NCBI GenBank assembly: GCA_039888615.1
Contig: JBDQQS010000001.1
DNA length: 64,000 bases
Strand: one strand, 5' to 3'
Origin: Flavimaribacter sp039888615
Lineage (GTDB): Bacteria; Pseudomonadota; Alphaproteobacteria; Rhizobiales; Rhizobiaceae
Below the pieces are notes generated by a model. That model worked only from the letters and a program-made list of their open reading frames with translations, did no database searches and had not been told where the DNA came from. The stretch's first letter is position 1. Every line of letters starts with the position of its first letter. This document shows, piece after piece, positions 1-7,874 of this stretch. Made by a program: the position numbers and the translations under genes.

Positions 1-1097
1 GCCACCAGGAGACATGTCGTGATCCACGGATGACGACGGACCGGACTGGCGGGCAGGGCGGAATGATCGGGCGGGTTGCGATCTGCAAAGGCCTGGCTCA
101 GACGGTCGAGGGCAATCGCCAGGACCACGATGGCGACGCCGGCTTCAAGGCCTCCGCCGATATCGAGCCGGCGTAGCGACGTCAGCACGTCGTAACCCAG
201 GCCGCCGGCGCCGATCATCGAGGCGATGATCACCATGTTGAGCGACAGCATGATAACCTGATTGACGCCGACCATCAGGCTGCGGTTCGCGGCGGGAACC
301 AGTACTTTCCAGGTCATTTGCCGGTTTGTGCAGCCGGCCATCAGTCCGAATTCGCGTATTTCTTCCGGAACGGACTTCAGCGCCAGGGTCGTGATTCGCA
401 CCATGGGCGGCATGGCGTAGATGATGGTCGCGAGCAGCGCGGCCACCGGACCAAACCCGAAAAGGAACAGGATCGGCACCAGATAGGCGAAAATGGGCAC
501 CGTCTGCATGAGGTCCAGCACAGGCGAAATCGCCACGTTGAACCAGCGCCAGCGATAGGCGAGTATACCGAGGAGGAGCCCGCCCGCCACCCCGATCGGC
601 ACGGCGATCAGGATCGATGACAGCGTCACCATCGCGCTTTCCCACTGGCCGAAAATCGCCAGGTAAAGGAAACACGCTGCAACAAACAGACCGAGCCACA
701 GGTTGCGCGCATAGTAACCCATGGCGAACACCGTGACGATCACGGCGATCCAGCTAAAAGGCGGCAGGAGTTGCACAGCATTGTCGCCGAACCCCTGAAC
801 CCAGCCCGTCACCAGCATGGATTTGACAAGCAGATAGGGTTGCTCGATCAGCCAGGAGATTGCGCGCGTGAACTGCGTGAAGGTGAACAGGCCGAAGGTG
901 GCGCTGTTGACCAGCCAGTCCATGAAATCGGAAATATCGTCCTTGATCGGAAAGCGGATTACGCGCGGCGTGTCCATGAGCCAGCGCATGTCATGGCCGC
1001 GCGACCAGCTTTTTGCGTGTTCGGCCAGAAACAGCGATATGGCGAAGGCCCCGATCCAGAACCAGCCGGAAGGACTGATGGCGCGCAGGAGTCGCAT
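1..1097 (-). CDS. Betaine/proline-type ABC transporter permease (partial, runs off left edge)
   Basis: Inner-membrane permease of an osmoprotectant-class (ProU/OpuA-like) ABC importer. Reading from ATG at 1097 the frame is open to the window edge (about 365 codons), so the C-terminus is missing. It begins MRLLRAISPSGWFWIGAF and has several hydrophobic segments. The EAA-type loop that contacts the ATPase is visible (EEIREFGLMAGC, then WKVLVPAANRS). The gene follows the ATPase gene on the same strand with 3 bases between them, completing a binding protein, ATPase, permease operon. The long N-terminal extension before the conserved permease domain resembles ProW. The class is clear, but the exact substrate (glycine betaine, proline betaine, choline) cannot be read from sequence. 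Confidence 0.88.
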   Translation of the reverse strand, partial: MRLLRAISPSGWFWIGAFAISLFLAEHAKSWSRGHDMRWLMDTPRVIRFPIKDDISDFMDWLVNSATFGLFTFTQFTRAISWLIEQPYLLVKSMLVTGWVQGFGDNAVQLLPPFSWIAVIVTVFAMGYYARNLWLGLFVAACFLYLAIFGQWESAMVTLSSILIAVPIGVAGGLLLGILAYRWRWFNVAISPVLDLMQTVPIFAYLVPILFLFGFGPVAALLATIIYAMPPMVRITTLALKSVPEEIREFGLMAGCTNRQMTWKVLVPAANRSLMVGVNQVIMLSLNMVIIASMIGAGGLGYDVLTSLRRLDIGGGLEAGVAIVVLAIALDRLSQAFADRNPPDHSALPASPVRRHPWITTCLLV

Positions 1098-1100
1098 CGC

Positions 1101-2126
1101 TCAGCGCTCCCGTCCAATCAGGACGTCAACAATGGCGCGCCCGTCGATCACACCGATCCGGTCGCCGTTCGCATCGACGACCGCAAAGGGCAGGCTTGCC
1201 GCTTCGACGCGGTCTGCGATGTCTTCGATACGAGCGTCGGCGGGAACCTCGCCGGCCAGTTCCGTCCCTTCGGCCGCCGGCTGCGCGATCGAGCCGGCCG
1301 TCAGCACCTTGGCGCGCGGAATATGTCTGGTGAATTCCCGAACATAGTCCGACGCCGGCTCAAGCACGAGTTGTTCGGGCGTCGCGGTCTGGATGATTAG
1401 GCCATCCTTCATGATGGCGATGCGGTCGGCAAGCCGGATCGCTTCGTCGAAGTCATGGGTAATGAACACGATCGTTTTCTTCAGAACAGACTGAAGGCGC
1501 AGGAACTCGTCCTGCATTTCGCGCCGGATCAGCGGATCGAGCGCGGAAAATGGTTCGTCGAGAAACCAGATCTCCGGTTCGACGGCGAGCGAACGGGCAA
1601 TGCCCACGCGCTGCTGCTGTCCGCCCGACAATTCGCGGGGAAAGTAGTTCTCCCGGCCCGCCAGTCCGACGAGTTCGATAATCTCGCGCGCGCGATTTTC
1701 GCGGGTTTCGCGGTTTACGCCCTGGACTTCCAGGGGAAAAGCGACGTTTCGAAGGACGTCGAGATGCGGCAGCAAGGCGAAATGCTGGAACACCATACCC
1801 ATCTTGTGACGGCGTATGTCGATCATTTTGCGCTCGCTGGCCTGCAGCAGATCCATACCTTCGAACAGCACCTGGCCGGCTGTGGGCTCGATCAGTCGGG
1901 AAAGGCATCGAACAAGGGTCGATTTGCCCGAGCCCGACAGCCCCATGATGACGAAGATCTCGCCCTGGCGAACGTCGATGGACGCTTCGCGCACAGCGCC
2001 GACAAGACCCGCCTCGTTCAGGTCGGATGCTTCCGGTTTAGGACGATTTTTCAGAAAGGTTTCGGCGCCGTCACCGAAGAGCTTCCACACATTGCGGGCG
2101 GAGAGTTTGACAGCTTCGTCGCTCAT
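1101..2126 (-). CDS. Betaine/proline-type ABC transporter ATP-binding protein
   Basis: 341-residue ATPase that powers the adjacent importer. Walker A GLSGSGKST lies at residues 62-70, the Q-loop in MVFQHF near 111-116, the signature LSGGQQQ at 166-172, Walker B WFLDE at 187-191 and the switch histidine in FITHDF at 224. Residues after about 265 form a CBS-like C-terminal part (VVDANGDRIGVIDGR), as in ProV/OpuAA, where such domains sense ionic strength. The gene sits between the binding-protein gene and the permease gene. Length and domain order match ProV-type ATPases. Substrate is unproven. Confidence 0.92.
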   Translation of the reverse strand: MSDEAVKLSARNVWKLFGDGAETFLKNRPKPEASDLNEAGLVGAVREASIDVRQGEIFVIMGLSGSGKSTLVRCLSRLIEPTAGQVLFEGMDLLQASERKMIDIRRHKMGMVFQHFALLPHLDVLRNVAFPLEVQGVNRETRENRAREIIELVGLAGRENYFPRELSGGQQQRVGIARSLAVEPEIWFLDEPFSALDPLIRREMQDEFLRLQSVLKKTIVFITHDFDEAIRLADRIAIMKDGLIIQTATPEQLVLEPASDYVREFTRHIPRAKVLTAGSIAQPAAEGTELAGEVPADARIEDIADRVEAASLPFAVVDANGDRIGVIDGRAIVDVLIGRER

Positions 2127-2183
2127 TGCTCACTTTCGGACAACGCAGTGGTTTTGGTGAGGCGATTGTAGCGGAAAAGCGCT

Positions 2184-2217
2184 GCCGGGCGGAAACTGTC
2201 AGTTTGTTCCGCCCGGC
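2184..2217 (-). terminator. Hairpin between binding-protein and ATPase genes
   Basis: A 9-bp GC-rich stem (GCCGGGCGG paired with CCGCCCGGC) flanks a second nested inverted repeat (AAACTG/CAGTTT). It lies just after the binding-protein stop and before the ATPase start. No T-run follows, so it probably acts as a partial terminator or mRNA 3'-end stabiliser that leaves the binding protein in excess, as is common in ABC operons. Confidence 0.55.
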
Positions 2218-2228
2218 GGCTCAGTTTT

Positions 2229-3179
2229 TTACTCTATCCAGGCTTTCCAGGTGTCTTCGTTGTTGTTCATCCATTCAGCGACAACAGCGTCGAGATCCTT
2301 GCCTTCGAGATCGACAGCGGCGACCATCGCGCCCATGTCCTCATTGGAAATCTTGAACTTCGTGATGGCGTCGTGCGCGCCCGGCCATTTGTCCTTGACG
2401 CCCGACCACGCAACTTTCCAGATCGGGCCGCGCGGCTTGCCGCAGTCATAGGCCATGTCCGGATTAACGCCCCAGGACGGGTCGTCATAGCAGGCGGCTT
2501 CGTATTTCGGGAACTCGATCCATTCGCCGGCGAATTTCACCGGAGCCCAGTGCGGCGCGTAGACCCAGAGCAGGATCGGAGCCTGGCGCTGATAGGCGGA
2601 TTCAAGTTCAGCGAACAATGCGGCGTCGGTTCCGGCGTGAACCACTTCGTAGTCGAGCTCCAGAGCTTCGGCGCGTTCGTCGTCGAAACCGCCCCAAGTG
2701 ACCGGGCCGCCGAGATAACGTCCGCTTGGCGCGGTTTCCGGCGTAGAAAAGTCTTCCGCGCAATCATTGAGCGCTTCCCAGTCGGGTAGTCCCGGGCAGA
2801 CGTCTTTCATGTAGGCCGGGAACCACCATTCCTCGATCGCCTGCATGCCGGTCTCGCCGAGGTTCTCGACATTCCCCGTGGCGGTGGCTTCGTCCATGGC
2901 CTCGCGACCGGTGGTTTCCCATATCTCCATGGCGACGTGCAGATCGCCGGTTTTCAGACCCGCAAACTGGGCGATGTAGTCCGCCTGGACGTAGTCGACA
3001 TTATAGCCGGCCTTTTTCAGCACTTCGCCCATGATGTTTGTCGTGATCAACTGGCCGGTCCAGTCGTGCAGCGTCAACTTGATCGGCTCTTCGGATTCGG
3101 CTGCAAGTGCCGGACTGGCCGAAAGGCCGATTGCCAGCGCGCCTGCGAATGCGGCTCCGAGAAAATGCGTCTTGAGCAT
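2229..3179 (-). CDS. Betaine/proline-type ABC transporter substrate-binding protein
   Basis: 316-residue periplasmic binding protein of the OpuAC/ProX type. It has a clear signal peptide (MLKTHFLGAAFAGALAIGLS, cleavage near ALAAE at about 27) and then typical OpuAC phrases (KLTLHDWTGQLITTNIMGEV, KTGDLHVAMEIWETTGR, ILLWVYAPHW). The tryptophan-rich segments fit an aromatic box for a quaternary ammonium ligand. It is the first gene of the minus-strand importer operon and faces a divergent DeoR regulator. Family assignment is strong; the ligand is inferred. Confidence 0.9.
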   Translation of the reverse strand: MLKTHFLGAAFAGALAIGLSASPALAAESEEPIKLTLHDWTGQLITTNIMGEVLKKAGYNVDYVQADYIAQFAGLKTGDLHVAMEIWETTGREAMDEATATGNVENLGETGMQAIEEWWFPAYMKDVCPGLPDWEALNDCAEDFSTPETAPSGRYLGGPVTWGGFDDERAEALELDYEVVHAGTDAALFAELESAYQRQAPILLWVYAPHWAPVKFAGEWIEFPKYEAACYDDPSWGVNPDMAYDCGKPRGPIWKVAWSGVKDKWPGAHDAITKFKISNEDMGAMVAAVDLEGKDLDAVVAEWMNNNEDTWKAWIE

Positions 3180-3302
3180 CGAATTCCCTTTCCTGTTCCC
3201 CTGGAAGTCGGGGGCCGCCTTTGGCCTTGTGTACGGCCTGTCTTGCGCCCGACCTGCTCAAGCTTGGTCAATTCCAGAGACGAGTCAACCAAATTTGTGC
3301 GT

Positions 3303-3361
3303 ATATGTGGGAATATGTGGTTTTTTGTTGTAATTAGCTTCAGGAAAAGTGGATAATGTGG
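3303..3361. promoter_or_regulatory. Direct repeats, candidate operator of the DeoR regulator
   Basis: Between the divergent importer operon and the DeoR gene, ATATGTGG occurs at 3303-3310 and again at 3313-3320, one helical turn apart, and a related TAATGTGG occurs at 3354-3361. DeoR-family proteins often bind short direct repeats, so this is a plausible site for autoregulation and/or control of the importer. No binding evidence exists. Confidence 0.4.
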
Positions 3362-3386
3362 TTTGACCGGCAGAAACACGGAAGCC

Positions 3387-4157
3387 ATGGCCAATCATTC
3401 GACACAGCGACAGATGGAAATTCTGGAGGAACTGCGGCTCTCGGGCTCGATCCGCATTCAGGATCTCGCCCGTCGTCTTGACGTTTCCGAAGAAACGATC
3501 CGCCGCAATGTGCGTAAGTTGGCGGCGTCCGGTGTGGTTCGCAAGGTTCATGGCGGCGTCCATCTTCAGGAAGATGCGTTGCAGGAGCCGAGTTTCCAGC
3601 AGCGCATGGGCGAACAGCGCGACGCGAAGCAGCGTATCGCCCGCCACATCGCCAACATGATCGGCAATGGCGATTCCCTGATGCTCGATATCGGCTCCAC
3701 TACGGCCTATGTCGCCCAGGCTCTCAAGCGTCACAGCGATCTCTTCGTCGTCACCAATTCGCTCAGTGTTGCGAACACCTTGGCGACGCGCAACAACAAC
3801 CGCGTCTTCATGGCTGGTGGTGAGTTGCGGGGCCATGACGGCGGTAGTTTCGGCATCGAGGCTATGAATTTCGTTCGACAATTCTCCGTCCGATATGCCA
3901 TCCTTTCAGCGGCGGCGATCAACGCGCCGACCGGTTTCATGCTTATGGATCTTCAGGAAGCCGAATTCACCCGGGTCATCATGCAGCGGGCGCAGATGCG
4001 TATTGTGGTCGCCGATGCAACCAAGTTCGGCAAGACGGCGCCTGTCCGCATCACCGATCCCTCGCGCATGGACATGCTTGTCACCGACCGCGACCCGCCA
4101 AGTGATCTGGCGGCGTCCCTGAGAGAAAACGAGATAGATATTAAAATTGCCGACTGA
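3387..4157 (+). CDS. DeoR/GlpR-family transcriptional regulator
   Basis: 256 residues from ATG 3387. An upstream in-frame TTG at 3363 is less likely because homology begins at RQMEILEELR. The N-terminal DeoR winged helix spans about residues 8-55 (IQDLARRLDVSEETIRRNVR, then GVVRKVHGGV). The C-terminal sugar-phosphate sensor domain contains MLDIGSTT, VTNSLSVANTL and FMAGGELR, typical of DeoRC. Its stop overlaps the start of the downstream phosphatase-like gene, so the two are co-transcribed. It is divergent from the betaine importer. The effector is unknown, probably a phosphorylated sugar or polyol. Confidence 0.92.
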   Translation: MANHSTQRQMEILEELRLSGSIRIQDLARRLDVSEETIRRNVRKLAASGVVRKVHGGVHLQEDALQEPSFQQRMGEQRDAKQRIARHIANMIGNGDSLMLDIGSTTAYVAQALKRHSDLFVVTNSLSVANTLATRNNNRVFMAGGELRGHDGGSFGIEAMNFVRQFSVRYAILSAAAINAPTGFMLMDLQEAEFTRVIMQRAQMRIVVADATKFGKTAPVRITDPSRMDMLVTDRDPPSDLAASLRENEIDIKIAD

Positions 4158-4959
4158 CCTGAAAGAAGACCTTTTTCTTTACTTGGAAGAGGCTCTGCGC
4201 ATTTCCTCGGAGGCGGGCGCGGGCGCCATGCCCTATTTTCGCAAACCGCTGGACGTTATTTCGAAGGAGGACGCTTCTCCGGTGACGATCGCCGACAGGC
4301 GGACAGAGGAACTGATCCGGCAAAGGCTTTCGGAACGGTTTCCGGATTGCGGCATTCTGGGCGAGGAATTCGGGACTGTCAGGGGCGACAGCCGGTTGCT
4401 GTGGATCGTCGATCCGATCGACGGGACCAAATCCTTTATTTCAGGCATGCCTTTGTTCAGCGTCCTCGTTGCGCTGTTTGACCAGGAAGAGCGGCAATCG
4501 GTGCTCGGGGTCCTGAACTTTCCGGCAATCGGAGAGCAATATGCCTCAAGTGTGGGGCAGGGCGCATGGTTCGGCGAGCATCGCCTGAACACGGCCGAAA
4601 GCAAGCCGCTTTCCAAGGCGATGGTCTACGTCAATGAGGGCGACCGGATTCTCGCGCGCGAAGACGATCTCCTCAGCCGCCTGAATGCACATTGCGGCGT
4701 CATGCGGTTTTCCTACGACGCCTATTCCTACTGCCTGCTTGCCGGCGGACATGTCGACGTCGTGATCGATTACGGCTTGAAACCCTACGACTACATGGCC
4801 GCCGTTCCGCTGGTCGAGGAAGCTGGCGGCGTAATCACAGACTGGCAGGGCAAGCCGCTGACGCTCGAATCCGACGGCAGGGTCGCCGCAGCCTCCAGCC
4901 CTTCTGTCCATGAGGAGCTGCTGGAGGTCCTGTCAGTCGATAGAGTGGCTTTTATCTAG
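4147..4959 (+). CDS. Inositol monophosphatase family protein (histidinol-phosphatase HisN-like)
   Basis: 270 residues with the Mg-dependent phosphatase signatures: GEEFG at 72-76, WIVDPIDGTKSF at about 86-97, and a late YDYMAAVPLVEEAGG motif carrying the third metal aspartate. These match the inositol monophosphatase fold, and GEEFG with DPIDGTKSF is typical of the HisN-type branch. The start used is TTG at 4147, overlapping the DeoR stop by 11 bases; no better ATG precedes the conserved core. Pairing with a DeoR regulator suggests sugar-phosphate dephosphorylation rather than histidine synthesis. The substrate is not decided. Confidence 0.82.
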   Translation: MPTDLKEDLFLYLEEALRISSEAGAGAMPYFRKPLDVISKEDASPVTIADRRTEELIRQRLSERFPDCGILGEEFGTVRGDSRLLWIVDPIDGTKSFISGMPLFSVLVALFDQEERQSVLGVLNFPAIGEQYASSVGQGAWFGEHRLNTAESKPLSKAMVYVNEGDRILAREDDLLSRLNAHCGVMRFSYDAYSYCLLAGGHVDVVIDYGLKPYDYMAAVPLVEEAGGVITDWQGKPLTLESDGRVAAASSPSVHEELLEVLSVDRVAFI

Positions 4960-4999
4960 GCTACATCGCGCGGCGAATATCATCCGCGAGCGCAACCAA

Positions 5000-5640
5000 T
5001 CATGCCGCATCGCCTTCAAGCACCGTGAAAGCGTATGGATTGAGACACTGGCGATCCCAGAAAAAATTACGGTCGGCTTCAGTTAATTTCGCCCCTGAAC
5101 ATATGTCGTTCCAGTTTTCTCCTATGCGCCGGAGTTGCTCTTCGACGATAGCAAGCGCCTCCCCATGGTCGATGAGGAATTGATGCGCGGCTTCGAGGCA
5201 GGAAGCGATGCGGCTTAGCCTGTTTTGTTCGTTTACAAGCATGGTCTGGGTCGCTTCCTGTCCTGAACGCCCTTGCGGGTAGATGTCGCAGGCGGGCGTC
5301 AGGTTCAGTGTCTCACCGTCCCAGAAGGCGGCGTGATTTCGGGCATGATCATCGGTGGTGCCGCACAAGATATTGAAAACGATGCGCGCAAAAATCTCTC
5401 GCTATGTTGCAGCCGGATCGCAAAAACGATGTCGGATAATTTCCGCAAGATCCTGATAGCTGGCGTATCGCGCCATCATTTTGTCGAGTTCGAGCATGGT
5501 GAGGGCAGAGACCATGAACTTCCGCCGCCATCCCTTTGCGGTAGGCGCGCGGTCGAAACGCTCGATGAGGAGCACATCTTTTCCTGACGCAGGAACTAAT
5601 GAGACCGGTGCGGCGTCAATTCCGCAAAGGCCGTCACAGT
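5000..5640 (-). pseudogene. hipA-like kinase remnant (5'-truncated, in-frame amber codon)
   Basis: Minus-strand reading gives HipA C-terminal homology: GKDVLLIERFDR near 5550-5590, then REIFARIVFNILCGTTDDHA with the kinase catalytic loop, then LTPACDIYPQ in place of the metal-binding segment. The same frame is interrupted by TAG at 5404-5402, between DPAAT and REIF. Upstream of about 5635 the frame meets a stop and homology ends, so roughly the first half of a HipA (N1 domain and start) is absent. No HipB-like antitoxin is present. It is a decayed toxin-antitoxin gene; only a C-terminal piece of about 120 residues could still be translated. Confidence 0.75.
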
Positions 5641-5743
5641 GGTCAAATCATGGACAATTGCATCATATATCGTTCAATTGATTGGCGGATTTGCAGAAAG
5701 CTGGTCGGAATAACGACAGCGTCTTCGATCCGCCTGGAGGCGA

Positions 5744-6706
5744 CTATTCCGCAGGCCAGGGCGTCTCGGCGACTGGCGTTACAGGCCCCTTGCCGTCGAA
5801 CCACTGACGCAGGTTTTCAAGCTGCAGGCGGCCCATGGCGTTTCTGGTGTGCTTCGAAGCCGATCCGATGTGCGGGAGCAGAACGACGTTGTCCATCGTC
5901 AACAACGCTTCCGGCACATTGGGCTCATCGGCGAAAACGTCGAGCCCCGCCGAATAGATCGTCCCATCCTGCAAGGCCGTGACCAGGGCTTCTTCGTCGA
6001 CAGTCGAGCCCCGCCCGACATTGATGAAGGTTCCGTCGCTCCCGAGAGCTTCAAGGATGTCCGCGTTGACGGCCTTGTGCGTCGCGCCAGTCGCCGGCAG
6101 CACCGACAGCAGGATATCGCTGTGCGAGGCGATGTCCTTCAACGAACTGAAAAAGGAGTAGGGCAGGTCCGGCTGCTCGCTTCGGCCAAAATAGGAAATG
6201 TCGAGTCCGAACGCCTCTGCGCGCTTCGCGACCGCCTTGCCGATGCGTCCAAGACCCAGAATGCCCAGCTTCTTCCCCCTCAGGGTTCCATGCGATAGCG
6301 GATAGGGAGACTTCGTCCAGTTTCCGGCCCTGACCCAGCGATCGGACGCTGCGATTTCCCGCACAGCAGCGATCATGAGTCCTGTCGCCAAATCGGCGAC
6401 CTCATCGGTCAGGACATCCGGCGTGTTCGTCACCATGACGCCCAGCTTGGCCGCGTGAACTGCGTCTATGTTGTCGTAGCCGACCCCGAAATTCGCGATG
6501 ATCTCGAGATTTGGAAACCTGTCCTGGAAGGCGCTGTCCACCAGACCGCCGCCGCAGGCGAGGCCGCGTATCTCGGGCGCAGCCGACTGGAGAAAGGCTT
6601 CGCGATCGGCGTTTGGCGGGATCTCGCGCAGATCGAATTCGGTCTGCAAGCCCTCCCTGACAACCGGCATGAGTTTTCCATGCGCCAGTATCTGAGGCTT
6701 TTGCAT
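5744..6706 (-). CDS. D-isomer-specific 2-hydroxyacid dehydrogenase (glyoxylate/hydroxypyruvate reductase-like)
   Basis: 320 residues. The NAD(P)-binding Rossmann motif GLGRIG is at 151-156 (KLGILGLGRIGKAVAKR). The N-terminal catalytic part has IIANFGVGYDNIDA. The active-site arginine lies in INVGRGSTVDEEAL, and the acid/base histidine in LLPHIGSAS. Length and motifs fit the GyaR/GhrB family, which reduces glyoxylate or hydroxypyruvate and related 2-keto acids in the cytosol. It stands alone between a broken hipA and a divergent LysE gene. The substrate is unproven. Confidence 0.9.
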   Translation of the reverse strand: MQKPQILAHGKLMPVVREGLQTEFDLREIPPNADREAFLQSAAPEIRGLACGGGLVDSAFQDRFPNLEIIANFGVGYDNIDAVHAAKLGVMVTNTPDVLTDEVADLATGLMIAAVREIAASDRWVRAGNWTKSPYPLSHGTLRGKKLGILGLGRIGKAVAKRAEAFGLDISYFGRSEQPDLPYSFFSSLKDIASHSDILLSVLPATGATHKAVNADILEALGSDGTFINVGRGSTVDEEALVTALQDGTIYSAGLDVFADEPNVPEALLTMDNVVLLPHIGSASKHTRNAMGRLQLENLRQWFDGKGPVTPVAETPWPAE

Positions 6707-6839
6707 GTGCGGGTCTCCGTCTGCTGGATACTCAACCCGCTTATAACGACAACCAACACCGCGTCAAAGGCAATGGCGCAGGCTTGCCCCACTTCTATTT
6801 CAGAGGCTTGCGATATATGCTTACTTGGATGGGGAAAGG

Positions 6840-7481
6840 ATGGCGCGCTTGCAAACTTCGATCATGCTTATAGGCGTTTTCGCCATCTTCATTCCGGCGC
6901 TCATCTTGCCGGGTCCGGACTTTATCGCCGTCGTGCGCTCGTCCATGACGGGCGGTACGCGGTCTGGTCTGCTGACCACGCTCGGCGTCTCGATCGGCCT
7001 CGGCCTCTACGCTACGCTCAGCCTGGTCGGCCTGTCGGCCATCCTTGTCGAATACCAGTGGTTCGCCTGGACTGTCAGGGTTCTTGGCGCCTGCTATCTG
7101 ATTTATCTCGGCATCCGGCTGTTGTTCGCCCGTCCGCAAGACCTGGAGGTGGTTGACGGTCCGGACGAGAAGCGCGCGAATCCGCTCCTGTTCGGTTTTC
7201 TGGTCACGATGACAAATCCCAAGGCTGTCGTGCTTTTCACCAGCGTGTTCGCAACGGCCGTCACCGCACAGACGCCTGACTGCGTGATGGCGTTGATGGT
7301 CGGTCTCGTCTTCACCAGCGCATTGATCTGGTATTCGATCGTCAGCCTGTTCATGTCGTCCCGGCCAGTGATCAGCCGTTTCCGCCGCTCTCGTCATTGG
7401 ATCGAACGCGCCGCGGGGGTATGTTTCGTTGCTATCGGCGGGCGTATTCTCAGCGATGCCCGCAGCCCGGTGTCTGTTTGA
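6840..7481 (+). CDS. LysE/RhtB-family amino-acid exporter
   Basis: 213-residue membrane protein with the LysE N-terminal signature LPGPDFIAVVRSSMTGGTRS and LGVSIGLGLYATLSLVGL. It has about six hydrophobic segments and the conserved VTMTNPKAVVLFTSVF in the middle. The family exports basic or neutral amino acids and related metabolites by secondary transport. ATG 6840 is chosen because GGGGAAAGG sits directly upstream; a TTG at 6825 is the alternative. It is divergent from the hydroxyacid dehydrogenase and its substrate is not predictable. Confidence 0.9.
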   Translation: MARLQTSIMLIGVFAIFIPALILPGPDFIAVVRSSMTGGTRSGLLTTLGVSIGLGLYATLSLVGLSAILVEYQWFAWTVRVLGACYLIYLGIRLLFARPQDLEVVDGPDEKRANPLLFGFLVTMTNPKAVVLFTSVFATAVTAQTPDCVMALMVGLVFTSALIWYSIVSLFMSSRPVISRFRRSRHWIERAAGVCFVAIGGRILSDARSPVSV

Positions 7482-7485
7482 GCGG

Positions 7486-7769
7486 TCATTCGAGGCCAAA
7501 CATGGCCTTCCAGTTCGCGATCGTCATGCCCTCGCGGTAATCCTTTTGCATGTCGGGATCGAGGACTTCCACCAGGATCCGGTTTTCCAGCCATATCTCG
7601 ATGCGTTGGAACGGAACTCGATCGCGGCGCCGTCATCCGCGCTCGAAAACGCAATCCAGGAATCCGGAAAGGGCGGAAAGGGCAAAGCCTCGCCGCCGAG
7701 CAGATCGGAACGATCGTGTGTTCGATCCGTTACCTCAATCAGGTCCGGTCTTCGTATCGCACTGCGCAA
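7486..7769 (-). pseudogene. Decayed VOC/glyoxalase-like gene with internal deletion
   Basis: Two minus-strand frames each carry coding-like pieces that appear to belong to one protein. The upstream frame reads PFPPFPDSWIAFSSADDGAA followed by IEF. After a shift near 7615, another frame reads PFQRIEIWLENRILVEVL, then DPDMQKDYREGMTIANWKAM and stops at 7486. The first piece resembles the start and the second the C-terminus of a VOC-type protein, with roughly 50 residues missing between. Neither piece has a good start codon or ribosome site. The rest of 7489-7874 holds the promoter region of the next operon. Family assignment is from memory. Confidence 0.42.
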
Positions 7770-7874
7770 AATCCCGTTGCACAGTCATATTTGTTTGTGA
7801 CAGGATAACCGTGTTAGCGTTGGGGAACAGAACAAAAAGCAGGGCTGCTAAGGCCAGAAGGGAAGATCTTAGGC

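Noticed and set aside
318..620. Plus-strand frame of 100 codons inside the left-edge permease
   Set aside because: Opposite-strand shadow: the minus-strand permease frame is open through this region and has transporter motifs, while this frame is Arg/His-rich without any family pattern.
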